Below are positions 7,591-17,400 of a stretch of 40,237 nucleotides of DNA, one piece after another. The position numbers and the translations under genes are program-made. Position 1 is the stretch's first letter; every line of letters begins with the position of its first letter. The notes beneath the pieces are model-generated. The model searched no databases. It saw only the letters and a list, made by a program, of their open reading frames with translations, and was not told where the DNA came from. This DNA is from a virus. The stretch is taken from the IMG/VR virus record IMGVR_UViG_3300030329_002252, positions 1 through 40,237 of that record. The stretch is one strand, 5' to 3'.

Positions 7591-9111
7591 ATGGCAACAA
7601 CATATACAGGTGCCACTAATCCATTTCAAGTAACTACTGGTAGTAATTTAAACGGTACAGTTACTGAATTTGGTGCGTGGTCAGGTAGTTTAGACGTAGA
7701 TAATCTGCGTCGTAAGTTTGGCATTGGGGATTACGTAGCTCAGTTGGCTCCTGAACAATCATTGTTTTTTGCATACTTATCAAGAGTCGCAAAGAAACCT
7801 TTAGATGAAACAGTTTGGAAGCCATTAGAGTATCGCCCTCAATGGCAACGTAGAAACTTTACAATTAAAGCTGGCTCAGGTACGGGAGATATAGCCCTTA
7901 CTGAAGCCGCTGGACCTGTGAGTGGGAAAAAATGGACATTAGCTGCTGCGGCGGCTGGTTCAGGAACAGCTCACCCTAAAGTTAACTACGACGCAAGTGG
8001 TAAAATGACAACAACTTGGGACCAAGACCCTATATACATGTTGGTAAATCAAATCATACGCTTAAAAGTTAAGGTAACTAGTACTGGTGCAAATGCTGGA
8101 ACTGCTTATCATAACTTTAAAATCCTTAGCATACACGCTTCTGGCGCATTGCAATTAGAGTCTGTTAAACAGGACAATATTGCAGCTGCTGGTGGTGGTG
8201 CTGCTGTAGAGCTTATTGCTTATGATGATGATGATAATGTGCATGAAGGTCAAGTGGTTGGTAGTGCATTCGGGGAAGCAACAACTGCTCCAGATGGTTG
8301 GGTAGACAAAATTAGTGATGCAGAGTTTTATATGCAAATATTTAAAACTGCTGTGCCTCTAATGTCTGGTTCTGCTCAAGCAACTCGATATCGTGGTTTT
8401 TCAGATGAGTACCAAAGAATCTATACACAGCATGTAATGTCACATAAGATGGACATTGAAAATGCTATGCTGTTTGGTTCTGGTTCTTATGTTAATCAGG
8501 ATACTCGTAATTCATGGGGTATTGTTCCTTTCATCGAATTAATGGGCGGAAAGGCCTACACAATGAATGCCTCATCAGATGGTTTTGATGCTATGGTAGA
8601 CATTATGGAGAACTTTTTCGCTCCTGAGGTTGGAAATAGTGGACAAAAACTATGCTTAACTTCTCGTAAAGTTATTGCATGGCTTTCTAAACTAGGTAGT
8701 GCAACTTCTGGTTCTTTCCTTTATAACTCACTAGGTAAAGATAAGGATATGGTAGGTGCCACTGCTGGTACTAATGCTAGTAGCACCAATCCTTACAGTG
8801 TGTCTATGGATGTGAAAGGCTCTAAGTTTGCTCCAGTTCCAATTACAGCTATAACAACTGCGTTTGGTACATTCAATTTCGTAGCACATCCTCTTTTCCG
8901 CGGTCACGCTGAAAATTTATGTGCAGTTATTGACTTGGCTAATGTTGCTTATAGACCATTGGTTGGTAATGGGTTAAATAGGGATACGTTTGTAGAAACT
9001 AACATTCAAGATAACTCTGTTGATGGTCGTAAAGACCAAATAATTACAGAATGTGGTCTTGAAGTTATGCTTCCAGAAACGCATGCTTTAATTACCTTTA
9101 GCAATCTGTAA
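7591..9111 (+). CDS. major capsid protein (N4 gp56 / SU10-like)
   Basis: 506 aa immediately downstream of the scaffold. The central helix-rich region (R-G-F-S-D-E-Y-Q-R-I-Y-T-Q-H, then M-S-H-K-M-D-I-E-N-A-M-L-F-G, about residues 267-297) matches the spine-helix pattern I associate with N4 gp56 / SU10-type HK97-fold capsid proteins. The C-terminus (D-G-R-K-D-Q-I-I-T-E-C-G-L-E) is also typical. Residues about 100-230 look like an added beta-rich domain (poly-Ala/Gly stretches, a D-D-D-D-N turn), probably a surface insertion. No N-terminal delta domain is visible. A strong hairpin follows the stop codon. Confidence 0.85.
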   Translation: MATTYTGATNPFQVTTGSNLNGTVTEFGAWSGSLDVDNLRRKFGIGDYVAQLAPEQSLFFAYLSRVAKKPLDETVWKPLEYRPQWQRRNFTIKAGSGTGDIALTEAAGPVSGKKWTLAAAAAGSGTAHPKVNYDASGKMTTTWDQDPIYMLVNQIIRLKVKVTSTGANAGTAYHNFKILSIHASGALQLESVKQDNIAAAGGGAAVELIAYDDDDNVHEGQVVGSAFGEATTAPDGWVDKISDAEFYMQIFKTAVPLMSGSAQATRYRGFSDEYQRIYTQHVMSHKMDIENAMLFGSGSYVNQDTRNSWGIVPFIELMGGKAYTMNASSDGFDAMVDIMENFFAPEVGNSGQKLCLTSRKVIAWLSKLGSATSGSFLYNSLGKDKDMVGATAGTNASSTNPYSVSMDVKGSKFAPVPITAITTAFGTFNFVAHPLFRGHAENLCAVIDLANVAYRPLVGNGLNRDTFVETNIQDNSVDGRKDQIITECGLEVMLPETHALITFSNL

Positions 9112-9128
9112 ACTGTTAAAATAGGTTG

Positions 9129-9150
9129 AGGGGGTCTTAATTGGCCCCCT
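9129..9150 (+). terminator. GC-rich hairpin after the capsid gene (terminator or attenuator)
   Basis: AGGGGGTC (9129-9136), loop TTAATT, GGCCCCCT (9143-9150) form an 8-bp stem including one T-G pair. Only two T follow, so it may be a partial terminator that limits read-through after the highly expressed capsid gene, or an mRNA-stabilising hairpin. The next gene has AAGGAG three bases before its ATG. Confidence 0.5.
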
Positions 9151-9166
9151 TGGCTGCAAGGAGATT

Positions 9167-9520
9167 ATGGCATTAAAGTATTCACAATATATAGGAGGAA
9201 CAAAGGTTGATGTAACAGCTGATTCTGGAGCTGTTCCAAATACTACTAAACATAAGGTTTCAGTATTAACCTCTGGTTCCTATGAAACAAAGCGTCCTAA
9301 TTTTATTGCAAAAATAAAATGTGTAGACACAGAAGCGCAATGGACAAATGTAGATTTATATGACATGGATGGAGTGGCGATAGGAACTACTATAACACTC
9401 GAAGAATCTGATGAAGTAACAGGTCCTTTTGGAAAAGTTACAATTTCAAGTAGCCAAGCATCAGGGTCAGCATCTTCATCAATAACCTCAATAATGATAT
9501 GGGAGAAAGAAGTACAATGA
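9167..9520 (+). CDS. hypothetical beta-rich structural protein (117 aa)
   Basis: Strong ribosome site (AAGGAG) after the capsid hairpin. The protein is mostly beta-type with alternating hydrophobics, contains T-L-E-E-S-D-E-V-T-G-P-F-G-K and a serine-rich stretch near the end, and finishes with S-I-M-I-W-E-K-E-V-Q. Placement directly after the capsid gene and size suit a capsid decoration or head-completion protein, but I recognise no family. Its stop overlaps the next start (ATGA at 9517). Confidence 0.65.
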   Translation: MALKYSQYIGGTKVDVTADSGAVPNTTKHKVSVLTSGSYETKRPNFIAKIKCVDTEAQWTNVDLYDMDGVAIGTTITLEESDEVTGPFGKVTISSSQASGSASSSITSIMIWEKEVQ

Positions 9521-9915
9521 GTATAGATAAAAAAAATCAAAATGGAAAAGGTACTTATTCAATGAATTTAGACCTTTCTAATCCTTCAAGCACAGTAGTT
9601 AAGAGGAGTGCAGATATAGCGAAGTTTTCACAATCAATAAAAAGTGAATTTGCAGGCAATGTAGCTGCTGCAGATAGCATACAAAAATATTTAAGTGCTA
9701 ATCCACAAGAAGCTAGGCACAATATGGCAACTTTAAAACATAAAAGTAAAATTGCACCAATGCGTCCTGCACCACCTTCAAAAGGAGGCGGGACTAGTGC
9801 TACACCCTCTAGAGGAGCACCTAGTAAAACTCCTCCTCCATCAGGAGATTCTGACTACGATGAATATAAAGAACTTCTTGCAAATAGGTATAAAAAAGGT
9901 GGAGAATTGCTTTAA
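9517..9915 (+). CDS. hypothetical protein, basic/proline-rich C-terminus (132 aa)
   Basis: I start at 9517, where the ATG overlaps the previous stop as ATGA and GAAG lies upstream, not at the in-frame ATG at 9499, which has no ribosome site. Residues 1-75 are helical and charged. Residues about 75-115 are Pro/Ser/Gly-rich and positively charged (M-R-P-A-P-P-S-K-G-G-G; S-K-T-P-P-P-S-G), an extended linker. The end is helical (Y-D-E-Y-K-E-L-L-A-N-R-Y). No function recognised. Its place among head-completion genes suggests a minor virion or assembly protein. Confidence 0.65.
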   Translation: MSIDKKNQNGKGTYSMNLDLSNPSSTVVKRSADIAKFSQSIKSEFAGNVAAADSIQKYLSANPQEARHNMATLKHKSKIAPMRPAPPSKGGGTSATPSRGAPSKTPPPSGDSDYDEYKELLANRYKKGGELL

Positions 9916-9917
9916 TA

Positions 9918-11297
9918 ATGTCATCTTTATTTGAAAGAATAAACGATAATATTGGGCCTTATGTATTTGATACATATAGTCAGAGTGGTATAACATATAC
10001 TATAGCTAAGTTTAATAACGGAACAGAGGTTACGGGTGTTAAGGTTAAAGAAACTTTAACAGACTTGTCTCTGCTTGTTCCAGATAAAGACGGAGTATTA
10101 AATAAATATAGTAAAAGAGATACTGATGATTTATATGTTGAATCTACTTCTACTTACACAGATAGTAAGATTTCAGCTGACTCAACTCCCGTGCAGGGTA
10201 CTTACAAGGAGATTTTGACAAGATACTGTAAGCAAGCGATTCGTGATGTTACCGACAAGACATTAGCTGTGAATCCAAAAGATATGCACTTATTTTGTCA
10301 GAATCTCTTTATTATGAACATGGGGACATTTGGAGATACTTCAAATACTTTAAGTTTTGGTGATTATGCAGTTCCGTGGAAAGATTCTGATGGTGGGTTT
10401 CATATCGATAATAATTACATATTATGGGTAGGAAGGCAATATCAAGGATTACAGGTACCTGCACATGAGATATCTGCTGAAAAGGGACTTCGTGTTACAG
10501 ATGCTGATAGTATATATTATTCTGGAAATGATTTTAGAAATCCAATATTTTATCGGTCTAGTAGTAAAATTTACTTATACCCATCTATAACAGAAACTGA
10601 GACTGGAAGATGTAGTATGGTAAAGTATGATGATAAATTTACAGTTGATTCTGAAGCTATAGATTACTTTCCAGACCATCTATTATTCTTAGTAGTATTA
10701 TATGCATCTGTTAGAGCTCTTAAATTAAGTGCTGGAGATATGAGAAAAGTATTTAAAGATGATTATAGTAGCCCTTTAAAAGTTTGGAACACTTTATTTG
10801 GTTCACATACTGTTCCTGCGCCACCTGCAGTTCCAGACTCATGGACTGATACTGTTCCTACTGATTATTCTTACGGGAATAAGCAAATTGGAATGACTAA
10901 AGATGGAGGAACAGAGGTTGGAGCTGTTTCTGATTCAGACCTAGAAACAATAAAGACTTTAATGGCAAGTATATGGAACAGAATCGAAGAAGAGGAAGAG
11001 CCTAATCTAGTTCAAAATGAAATTGCTAGATTTGGAGTTTTAGTACAAGATTTTAATACAAAGTTACAGGGTGTAACTACAAAGTTTGGTTTAGAAATGC
11101 AGCAATGGACTGCAGAAGTAAATAATTGGAAGATGAATTTTGATACTGTTATGAATGTATGGCAACAATACCAGCAGACATATCAAGCTAATATGGGAAT
11201 GTTAAATCAAGAAATTCAAAGGCTTGAAGCAGAATATAATTCACATTTCTTCCCAAAACATTATCAAGAAAAACGTAAAGAAGAAGGGAGCTATTAA
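9918..11297 (+). CDS. putative head-tail connector/structural protein with C-terminal coiled coil
   Basis: 459 aa. The middle part holds Y-F-P-D-H-L-L-F-L-V-V-L-Y-A-S-V-R-A-L (about 251-269), a helix of the kind found in phage adaptor/connector proteins (acidic-Phe-Pro followed by a long hydrophobic helix). The last about 110 residues are a long Gln-rich coiled coil starting after an E-E-E-E-E-P acidic turn. No enzymatic residues are evident. The gene starts two bases after the previous stop and its own stop overlaps the next start (TAATG at 11295-11299). A role in the neck is inferred from position and the helix; the exact homologue is not identified. Confidence 0.6.
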   Translation: MSSLFERINDNIGPYVFDTYSQSGITYTIAKFNNGTEVTGVKVKETLTDLSLLVPDKDGVLNKYSKRDTDDLYVESTSTYTDSKISADSTPVQGTYKEILTRYCKQAIRDVTDKTLAVNPKDMHLFCQNLFIMNMGTFGDTSNTLSFGDYAVPWKDSDGGFHIDNNYILWVGRQYQGLQVPAHEISAEKGLRVTDADSIYYSGNDFRNPIFYRSSSKIYLYPSITETETGRCSMVKYDDKFTVDSEAIDYFPDHLLFLVVLYASVRALKLSAGDMRKVFKDDYSSPLKVWNTLFGSHTVPAPPAVPDSWTDTVPTDYSYGNKQIGMTKDGGTEVGAVSDSDLETIKTLMASIWNRIEEEEEPNLVQNEIARFGVLVQDFNTKLQGVTTKFGLEMQQWTAEVNNWKMNFDTVMNVWQQYQQTYQANMGMLNQEIQRLEAEYNSHFFPKHYQEKRKEEGSY

Positions 11298-12763
11298 TGG
11301 CTGATACAGGGTTACAAAATATAAAGCTACAGGACGGTTATGTCAAATTGCTCCATACGAAGGGCAATGACGGTGTAAATGACTATTTAACACAAGTTGG
11401 AACATCTAATGGAGTTAATATAGTAGGTACTCCATTGTTTTTAGGAAATAAAGGAGAAGCATCTATCAATGAAACTCCTATGGTTAAGATTAAAGCGCAA
11501 TCTGCATCTGCTACTTTTTTCGATATCACAGATAGGTTAGGGACAGCTAATGATTCTTCAAATGAATTGCCTATTTTAGAATTTATTTCAGATGGAAGCT
11601 TAACTACAACAGACTTATTCGGTGGTGGTACAGTAAATAAATCAAGAGCAGTTTGGTCTGGAAAGGTTATGCATGACTTTACACAGCGTGGTAGTGTTGA
11701 ATTTATGGTTCAAAACAATACTAATACTGCTACTTTAGCTAATCATACTGGTACAAATTTTCACACAATTAGAAGAAATAATCCTGCTAATTCTGCAGAT
11801 GGTCATAATGTAATGTTTTCACTTCCAAGTGCTTCAACAGATTATTGGCAGTTTGATAGAATTAAAATTAAATCAGACAATTCAGCTACAGCAGATATTA
11901 GCGCAGTTGGTGTTCCTGCTCAGTTTGGAGATACTAAAGCAACAAAATTTCTTATTGGGACCTCAAGAACTGACGCAACGTATGATTTAGATATAAATAC
12001 TCCTAATAATATTAATTTGCAAGCATCTGGTAATATGGAAATATGGACAGATGAAAATTCACAAGTTAAAATGTATGGAAATCAAACTACTAAAATATAT
12101 TCAGATGCTAAAGGAGCTACTGGAGGTGCGGCAACTACTTATATAGATTCGTTTAAAGCGACAACAGGAGGCACATCTTCTGATATTAAAATTGGTACTA
12201 TAGAATCAATAGCAGATGAAGATTTTAATTCAGGTGTTAATATACCTTTAACAGGTGCTGATAAGGTTTCAATAGGACATAATGGTTCTACTTCTCCAAA
12301 TATAACAGAGCTTAATTCTAAAAGAGTAAAGCTTGGTAATGGTTATTTACAAATGGCTACTGTTGCAGCTGGAGCTAATCCTTCAGCAGATATGGATAAT
12401 GATAGTGCTGCATTATATTCAGAAAACTCAGCTTTAGTGGTTGATGCTCACTCTGAATTTGGTAGACAGTTATTTTATCAAGAAAAAATAGGTTCAGCTT
12501 CATCAACTCAATGGACTATAGAAAAAACAGAAGTTGGAAAGTCTAAAATATTAGAGCTTAGAGATACAGGTACAACTTCTACAACTATACCTTCTATAAC
12601 AACTCTTCCAGATGGAAGTGTTCAAATATATGTAACTGGAGGTAAGTTAATCTTTAGCTATAATAATGGTGGTGTTGCTAGAAGATTATCTATTGATATG
12701 GAAGATTTAAGCGGTAGTGGTACTACTGATGTGGCTGGTGTAACTTTTGCGGATGATGTATAG
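11297..12763 (+). CDS. putative fibre-like structural protein (488 aa)
   Basis: The sequence is rich in Thr, Ser, Asn, Gly and Asp with repeating short beta strands, as in phage fibres or head fibres. Phrases such as K-V-S-I-G-H-N-G-S-T and L-G-N-G-Y-L-Q-M-A-T are similar in style to the larger S74 fibre at 14426. No S74 chaperone, lyase or glycosidase motif was seen. It may be a head fibre, or a fibre or plug of the neck, since it sits among connector genes. It begins in a TAATG overlap and ends directly before the adaptor gene (TAGATG). Confidence 0.55.
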   Translation: MADTGLQNIKLQDGYVKLLHTKGNDGVNDYLTQVGTSNGVNIVGTPLFLGNKGEASINETPMVKIKAQSASATFFDITDRLGTANDSSNELPILEFISDGSLTTTDLFGGGTVNKSRAVWSGKVMHDFTQRGSVEFMVQNNTNTATLANHTGTNFHTIRRNNPANSADGHNVMFSLPSASTDYWQFDRIKIKSDNSATADISAVGVPAQFGDTKATKFLIGTSRTDATYDLDINTPNNINLQASGNMEIWTDENSQVKMYGNQTTKIYSDAKGATGGAATTYIDSFKATTGGTSSDIKIGTIESIADEDFNSGVNIPLTGADKVSIGHNGSTSPNITELNSKRVKLGNGYLQMATVAAGANPSADMDNDSAALYSENSALVVDAHSEFGRQLFYQEKIGSASSTQWTIEKTEVGKSKILELRDTGTTSTTIPSITTLPDGSVQIYVTGGKLIFSYNNGGVARRLSIDMEDLSGSGTTDVAGVTFADDV

Positions 12764-13036
12764 ATGAAGTTTCTTGAAATGTCAGAACTCGTGAGACAAC
12801 ATCACGAACATATGGGTCAAACAGAGATTAGAAAGCTCTTAAATCGTGCTATTAATGATTTTTGTATTAAAACTAAAATAGTTGAAACTTCTTTTGTTTT
12901 TACTATTAATAATACAAATGTTGATGATAGATGGATATGGCTTGATGAGGATATTATAGATATTGAAAGATTAGAAGTTGATGACCATACTATTCCTCGT
13001 TTAATAGGAGTACCTTTAAAAAGGGATTTTAAATAA
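12764..13036 (+). CDS. adaptor-like protein, N-terminal part (90 aa)
   Basis: Helical N-terminus (M-S-E-L-V-R-Q-H-H-E-H-M-G; I-R-K-L-L-N-R-A-I-N-D-F), then a beta part (W-I-W-L-D-E-D-I-I-D-I-E-R-L-E-V) ending T-I-P-R-L-I-G-V-P. This is the layout of the first half of short-tail head-tail adaptor proteins (T7 gp11 / P22 gp4 role). The expected second half is encoded by the next gene in the -1 frame, joined by TAATG. So the adaptor is either made as two chains or broken by a small indel. Confidence 0.6.
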   Translation: MKFLEMSELVRQHHEHMGQTEIRKLLNRAINDFCIKTKIVETSFVFTINNTNVDDRWIWLDEDIIDIERLEVDDHTIPRLIGVPLKRDFK

Positions 13037-13449
13037 TGTCTAAAACATATGATGATAACTATAGTAAAATGCGCTGGTTTATTGAAAGGAACAGACTTGC
13101 TCTTGTTCAATTTGATGATACTGCGACTAAAGAAGAAGATAAATACTTAAATCTTAAATTAACAGATTCAGCAGATACTTATACAGTAAGATTATATGGT
13201 AATAAAATAGCACAACATTTTGATGCTGATAATGATATATTACCAGAGATTCCAGAACAATACCATGAAGCTATTGTACAAAAAGCTATTGCATGGGGTT
13301 ATGAGATACCTCCAAATCAAGAATTGCAGACCGCTGCCTATTTTCACACAATGTATGAAGATACAGTTAAAAGAGCTAAAAAATGGAAACGTATGGGCCG
13401 TACTGGTGGATGGGGAAAAATTGTAGACGATAATTGGTTTAATACATAA
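13036..13449 (+). CDS. adaptor-like protein, C-terminal part (137 aa)
   Basis: Starts with ATG inside the previous TAA (TAATG at 13034-13038). It reads like the second half of an adaptor: M-R-W-F-I-E-R-N-R-L-A-L-V near the start, a beta strand Y-L-N-L-K-L-T, then I-P-E-Q-Y-H-E-A-I-V-Q-K-A-I-A-W-G-Y-E (about 74-92) and a basic C-terminal helix (Y-E-D-T-V-K-R-A-K-K-W-K-R-M-G-R). The I-P-E-x-Y-H-x-A-I-V phrase is the most family-like. It could instead be an independent small neck protein. It ends in another TAATG with the next gene. Confidence 0.6.
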   Translation: MSKTYDDNYSKMRWFIERNRLALVQFDDTATKEEDKYLNLKLTDSADTYTVRLYGNKIAQHFDADNDILPEIPEQYHEAIVQKAIAWGYEIPPNQELQTAAYFHTMYEDTVKRAKKWKRMGRTGGWGKIVDDNWFNT

Positions 13450-14417
13450 TGGCTAGTAAACTCTCCAATAGAACTGTCTCTCAGGTCAATCAATTTTCTA
13501 ACTGGAGTCAAGATTTACTACACGGATTTGCTGCTTTAGTTGATTTTGGATTCTATACATTTAATGACTTAGACTTTTTTGATAAGAATAATATTGTATT
13601 AGCATCCTTTCCTAATTTTAGCAATGAAGATGTAATTCAAACTGGTAGTCTAGTTAGATTGCCATCAAAAGCTAGTGGACAACCAAGTCCATCAAGTACT
13701 GACCCCGATGTTGTTAGATTATATTATGCAAAGAATTTAGTAACAGCACCAGCTAGTTCTACTCCAGAAATTGTGAGTTCTGCATTGCTTGGAGTTGAAT
13801 TGACTTATAATGGTTCATTAACAGCAAATTTAATACCTACTGATAGCAATGGGACTAAAATTCTTTATGGAATAGCTAGATTAGGTAAAATAACTACACC
13901 TGCTCAGGTAGCAAGATATAAAACAGTAGAAACATCTCCCGGAAACTTTGAACAAGTATTTTTAAGAAATGAAGATTACTGGTATGCAGAAGATGATATC
14001 TTTGCTTTTGAAGATGCATTTCAACATGATATATATGGTAATATTATAAGAGAAGTTAGCCCAACGACATTTGAAGATAGTCAAGGTTCTTCGTTTACAA
14101 GATATAAACCTATTCTTAGAACTGAAACATGGGATGTAAATACAATATATTATTATTTAGAAATAGATACAGTAGCTGAAGCTACAGTTATTAATAATGA
14201 ATTAGAAACAGGCTTAAATTGGGGTGATGGATTACATGGCAATCCTCCAGATGCTTTTAGACCAGCTGATACAACTGCTGGAGAACAAGTTGGATGGTCA
14301 GCTGCAGAGGCAATGAATTATACTTGGAAAGTTACTGCTCCTGCATGGACCCAAGAATTTATAGTAATAAATGAAGCCAGAAATTGGACAACCGATAAAT
14401 TTGATAGATTTAGTTAG
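13449..14417 (+). CDS. hypothetical structural protein (322 aa)
   Basis: Begins in a TAATG overlap. The N-terminal helix (S-Q-V-N-Q-F-S-N-W-S-Q-D-L-L-H-G-F) is followed by a long beta-rich body with many aromatic and acidic residues, typical of virion proteins. No catalytic signature, membrane segment or repeat was seen. It lies between the adaptor halves and the tail fibre, so a link between neck and fibre (fibre-attachment or tail-tube-like role) is plausible, but this is inferred from order alone. Eight bases separate it from the fibre gene. Confidence 0.6.
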   Translation: MASKLSNRTVSQVNQFSNWSQDLLHGFAALVDFGFYTFNDLDFFDKNNIVLASFPNFSNEDVIQTGSLVRLPSKASGQPSPSSTDPDVVRLYYAKNLVTAPASSTPEIVSSALLGVELTYNGSLTANLIPTDSNGTKILYGIARLGKITTPAQVARYKTVETSPGNFEQVFLRNEDYWYAEDDIFAFEDAFQHDIYGNIIREVSPTTFEDSQGSSFTRYKPILRTETWDVNTIYYYLEIDTVAEATVINNELETGLNWGDGLHGNPPDAFRPADTTAGEQVGWSAAEAMNYTWKVTAPAWTQEFIVINEARNWTTDKFDRFS

Positions 14418-14425
14418 GAGAAACT

Positions 14426-17400
14426 ATGCCAGTTAGTACATTAAGCGCCCCAAATCCGATAAAAGATATATATACGAAGCTAGTCTTTTTTGACACTGCT
14501 CATGCTGAAAATGCTTATACTTTTATGTATACCGATTCAAGCACTCTTCAAGATGTTGCAATAACACAAGTTGATAATAGCTTTGTATTAACAAATGCAC
14601 TAACATTAAAGTCTACTATCAAGATGTCTGATGTAATTCCCGGAGGGGCACAAGGGAGTGCAGACAACAATCCAATAAACATTGGACAGCTTCATAATGA
14701 TATTTATGGAATAGATAATTTACAAAATCTACAAGGTAATTATGCTCCTAAGCATTATTATGAAAGTAATTGGGGAGTAACTGGAAAAGGTTTACAAGAA
14801 ATAGACCATTTAGAATATACTGCTAGACTTGCTAAAGATAATGAGCAAGATTATGAATTAGATAAGCTTCAACTAGCTTTATATGGAACAAAATATGCTG
14901 TAAGTGAATATAGAACTGGTGGTGTTGCATCTGACCCTGAAAATCCTTATACTTCTGCTACAAACGGTTGGAGACCTATTTCTGGGTTTATAGCAAATAG
15001 TCCTACTAATCGTGAAGCTACGGCAGCTACTACAATGCTTGGAGCAGACGCCATTCTAGATAAAGAAGTCCAACATAATAGAACTTGGCTTCAGACTGCT
15101 TGGAATTATATACAAGGTACAGACGGTGGTTCTGCACCATCTCATCCCGGAACAGCTAGTTCAAATAACCCTCATGCTTTTTTAGGGACAGTATGGAATG
15201 CTGATGGATTTTATATAAGTTCTCTTGAAAATACTCCAAACCCAACACGTCCGGGTGGAGCTGCAGGCCCTGCAGATACTACAAGTCTTAAAGGTGCAGT
15301 TCAAGCTTTAGACACAGAATCTAGGGCTAATGAGGTATGGTTAAATAAAGTTAACAAATGGATTGATTCTTCAGATGTAGACAATACAGACCAAGCTCTT
15401 TCTTGGACAGCTCCTACTGATAATTGGGGCGAATTTTCAGCTATTACTCCTGCAGCTGGATTAACATATACAAAAGATGCCATAGCAGGCACAGCTTCTA
15501 CAGATGCAATGGATGCGATAAAGCATCTAGATATGAATATGCGTCATTTAAGATATCTAATTGATAAAAATGTAGATTCAGCAACAGCTGTTATTGATGA
15601 TGATGCAGGGGTCGACTGGGTTCAAAATACTAATCGTAGAAGCTTAACAGAACTTAGAGCTGATATAAATGCTTTAAAAACAGAGTGGGATGGCTCTGGA
15701 GATACTAATAGTGGCGTATTAACCTATTCCTCTACTGTCGGTGATTCATATGCTAATGCAGACACTTTACATGGAGACATATCTGAGATAGACGCACAGT
15801 TAGAGGCTGTTACTACTATGATAACTGGAGCCACAACTGCAGGAGCACAATACTCTACGGATGTTGATGGAGCTCAAAATAGTGTTGAAGCTGATATAGA
15901 GAGATTGCATGATTTATCTATCTCAGATACTTGGTCTCATAAGAATAGATTAGACCATATAGTTAACCCTTCTACTGGAAAGCTAGAGAATGATTCTGGT
16001 GATTTTCTTGATATGAAAAGCCAGCGTATTAAAAATGTGACAGACCCAACAGACCTTTTTGATGCTGCTAATAAAGGTTGGGTTGAAAATCAGATTACAG
16101 GTACAGCACAAGGACATGGAGTTCAAGTATGTACTTATAGGCTTGGTAATAGTGCCAGTCTACAAGCTGCCGCAGGAGGCAATGTAGCACCGGGTGGTGG
16201 TATTATGGCTGTTGATACAGCTGACCCTTCAGGTGCAGCTTGGGATAATAAAGGTACAGTTACATTAAACTCAGTTGTTTATAACCATGGTGGAATTGCA
16301 CTTGATAGCTCTACATATGGACCTAAAACAATGGAATCATCAGGTGTATATATAGATGGGCATTTAATGGTAGATGGAGATTTAGTCTTATTAACAGAAG
16401 AAGGTGCAACTACTGAAGATGGAGTATCGTATTCTGCTGACCCTACTGCAGATAATCATTGGTCATCTGGCCATGCTCCTGATAACGAAGATTGGCATTG
16501 GAGAAATGGTATATGGGTATTTGAATATAGTGGTGGTACTAATGGAGGTGTATGGCAAAGACCTAGTGCTGGTTCAGCTTTATGGGCAGTTGGAAATAGT
16601 ATAGCTCAAGGGCTTATTCATCCTGTAGAGTTTGGTAAAGATGCAGGTGGCAATAATGTCATATGGGCATTTTGGACTGTACAGCCTGAAACAAGTTTTA
16701 CATATGGAACTAATACTAAAATATGTCAGACTAAGGCGCAAGCTGAGGCAGCGTTTGACGAAAGTACTTCTAAAAACCCTCGTAATGCTTGGGCAGTTTT
16801 TACTGGACTACAAGTATTTAATGCTGGTAATGTTACAACTATAGCAGCTGGTAATACAGTACAAGTTACTTTAGACGCTCAAAGTATGGTTGCAGATGGG
16901 GAAACTGGAGGAAGTCCATCGTCTGGGGGTACTTTAGGAATTAAATTAAGTGCAACTTCTAATGCAGATGGAGTTCTTCAAAAGTCAGCTAATGGTGTAG
17001 GATTAAATTATGACGCAACTCAATTTGAAAATAATGGTGGTGAATTAAGAAACTTACCAACTGCAGCTGGAACATTTTCTACTTTAAGTGTACTTAAAGA
17101 TGATACTACAAATACTGGAGTAACTACATTATTAACATTAAGTCATAGTGTAAGTAATACAGCAGATGACAATATTGGTGGAGAGATTCTATTCTTAAAC
17201 GAAGCATCTGATGGTAATCTAAAAAATACTGCTGCAATACAAGCCATAATGACTAATGCAGACGAGGGAGATACTACTTATGATGGCGCATTTCAGTTTA
17301 GAACGATAAATGCTAAAAGCTGGTTGAATGCTATGCGTATTGAGCATGATGGTAAGGTTGGTATAGGAACTATTACACCTGTATTTCCACTTCAAGTTGA

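Noticed and set aside
13015-13032. Slippery TTTAAAA in phase for a -1 shift joining the adaptor halves
   Set aside because: The -1 frame hits TAA at 13030-13032 before the second gene's ATG, so no fused product would result.
15301-15492. Antisense frames inside the tail fibre (also 17392-17589)
   Set aside because: No ribosome sites and no domain-like features; expected by chance opposite a long gene.
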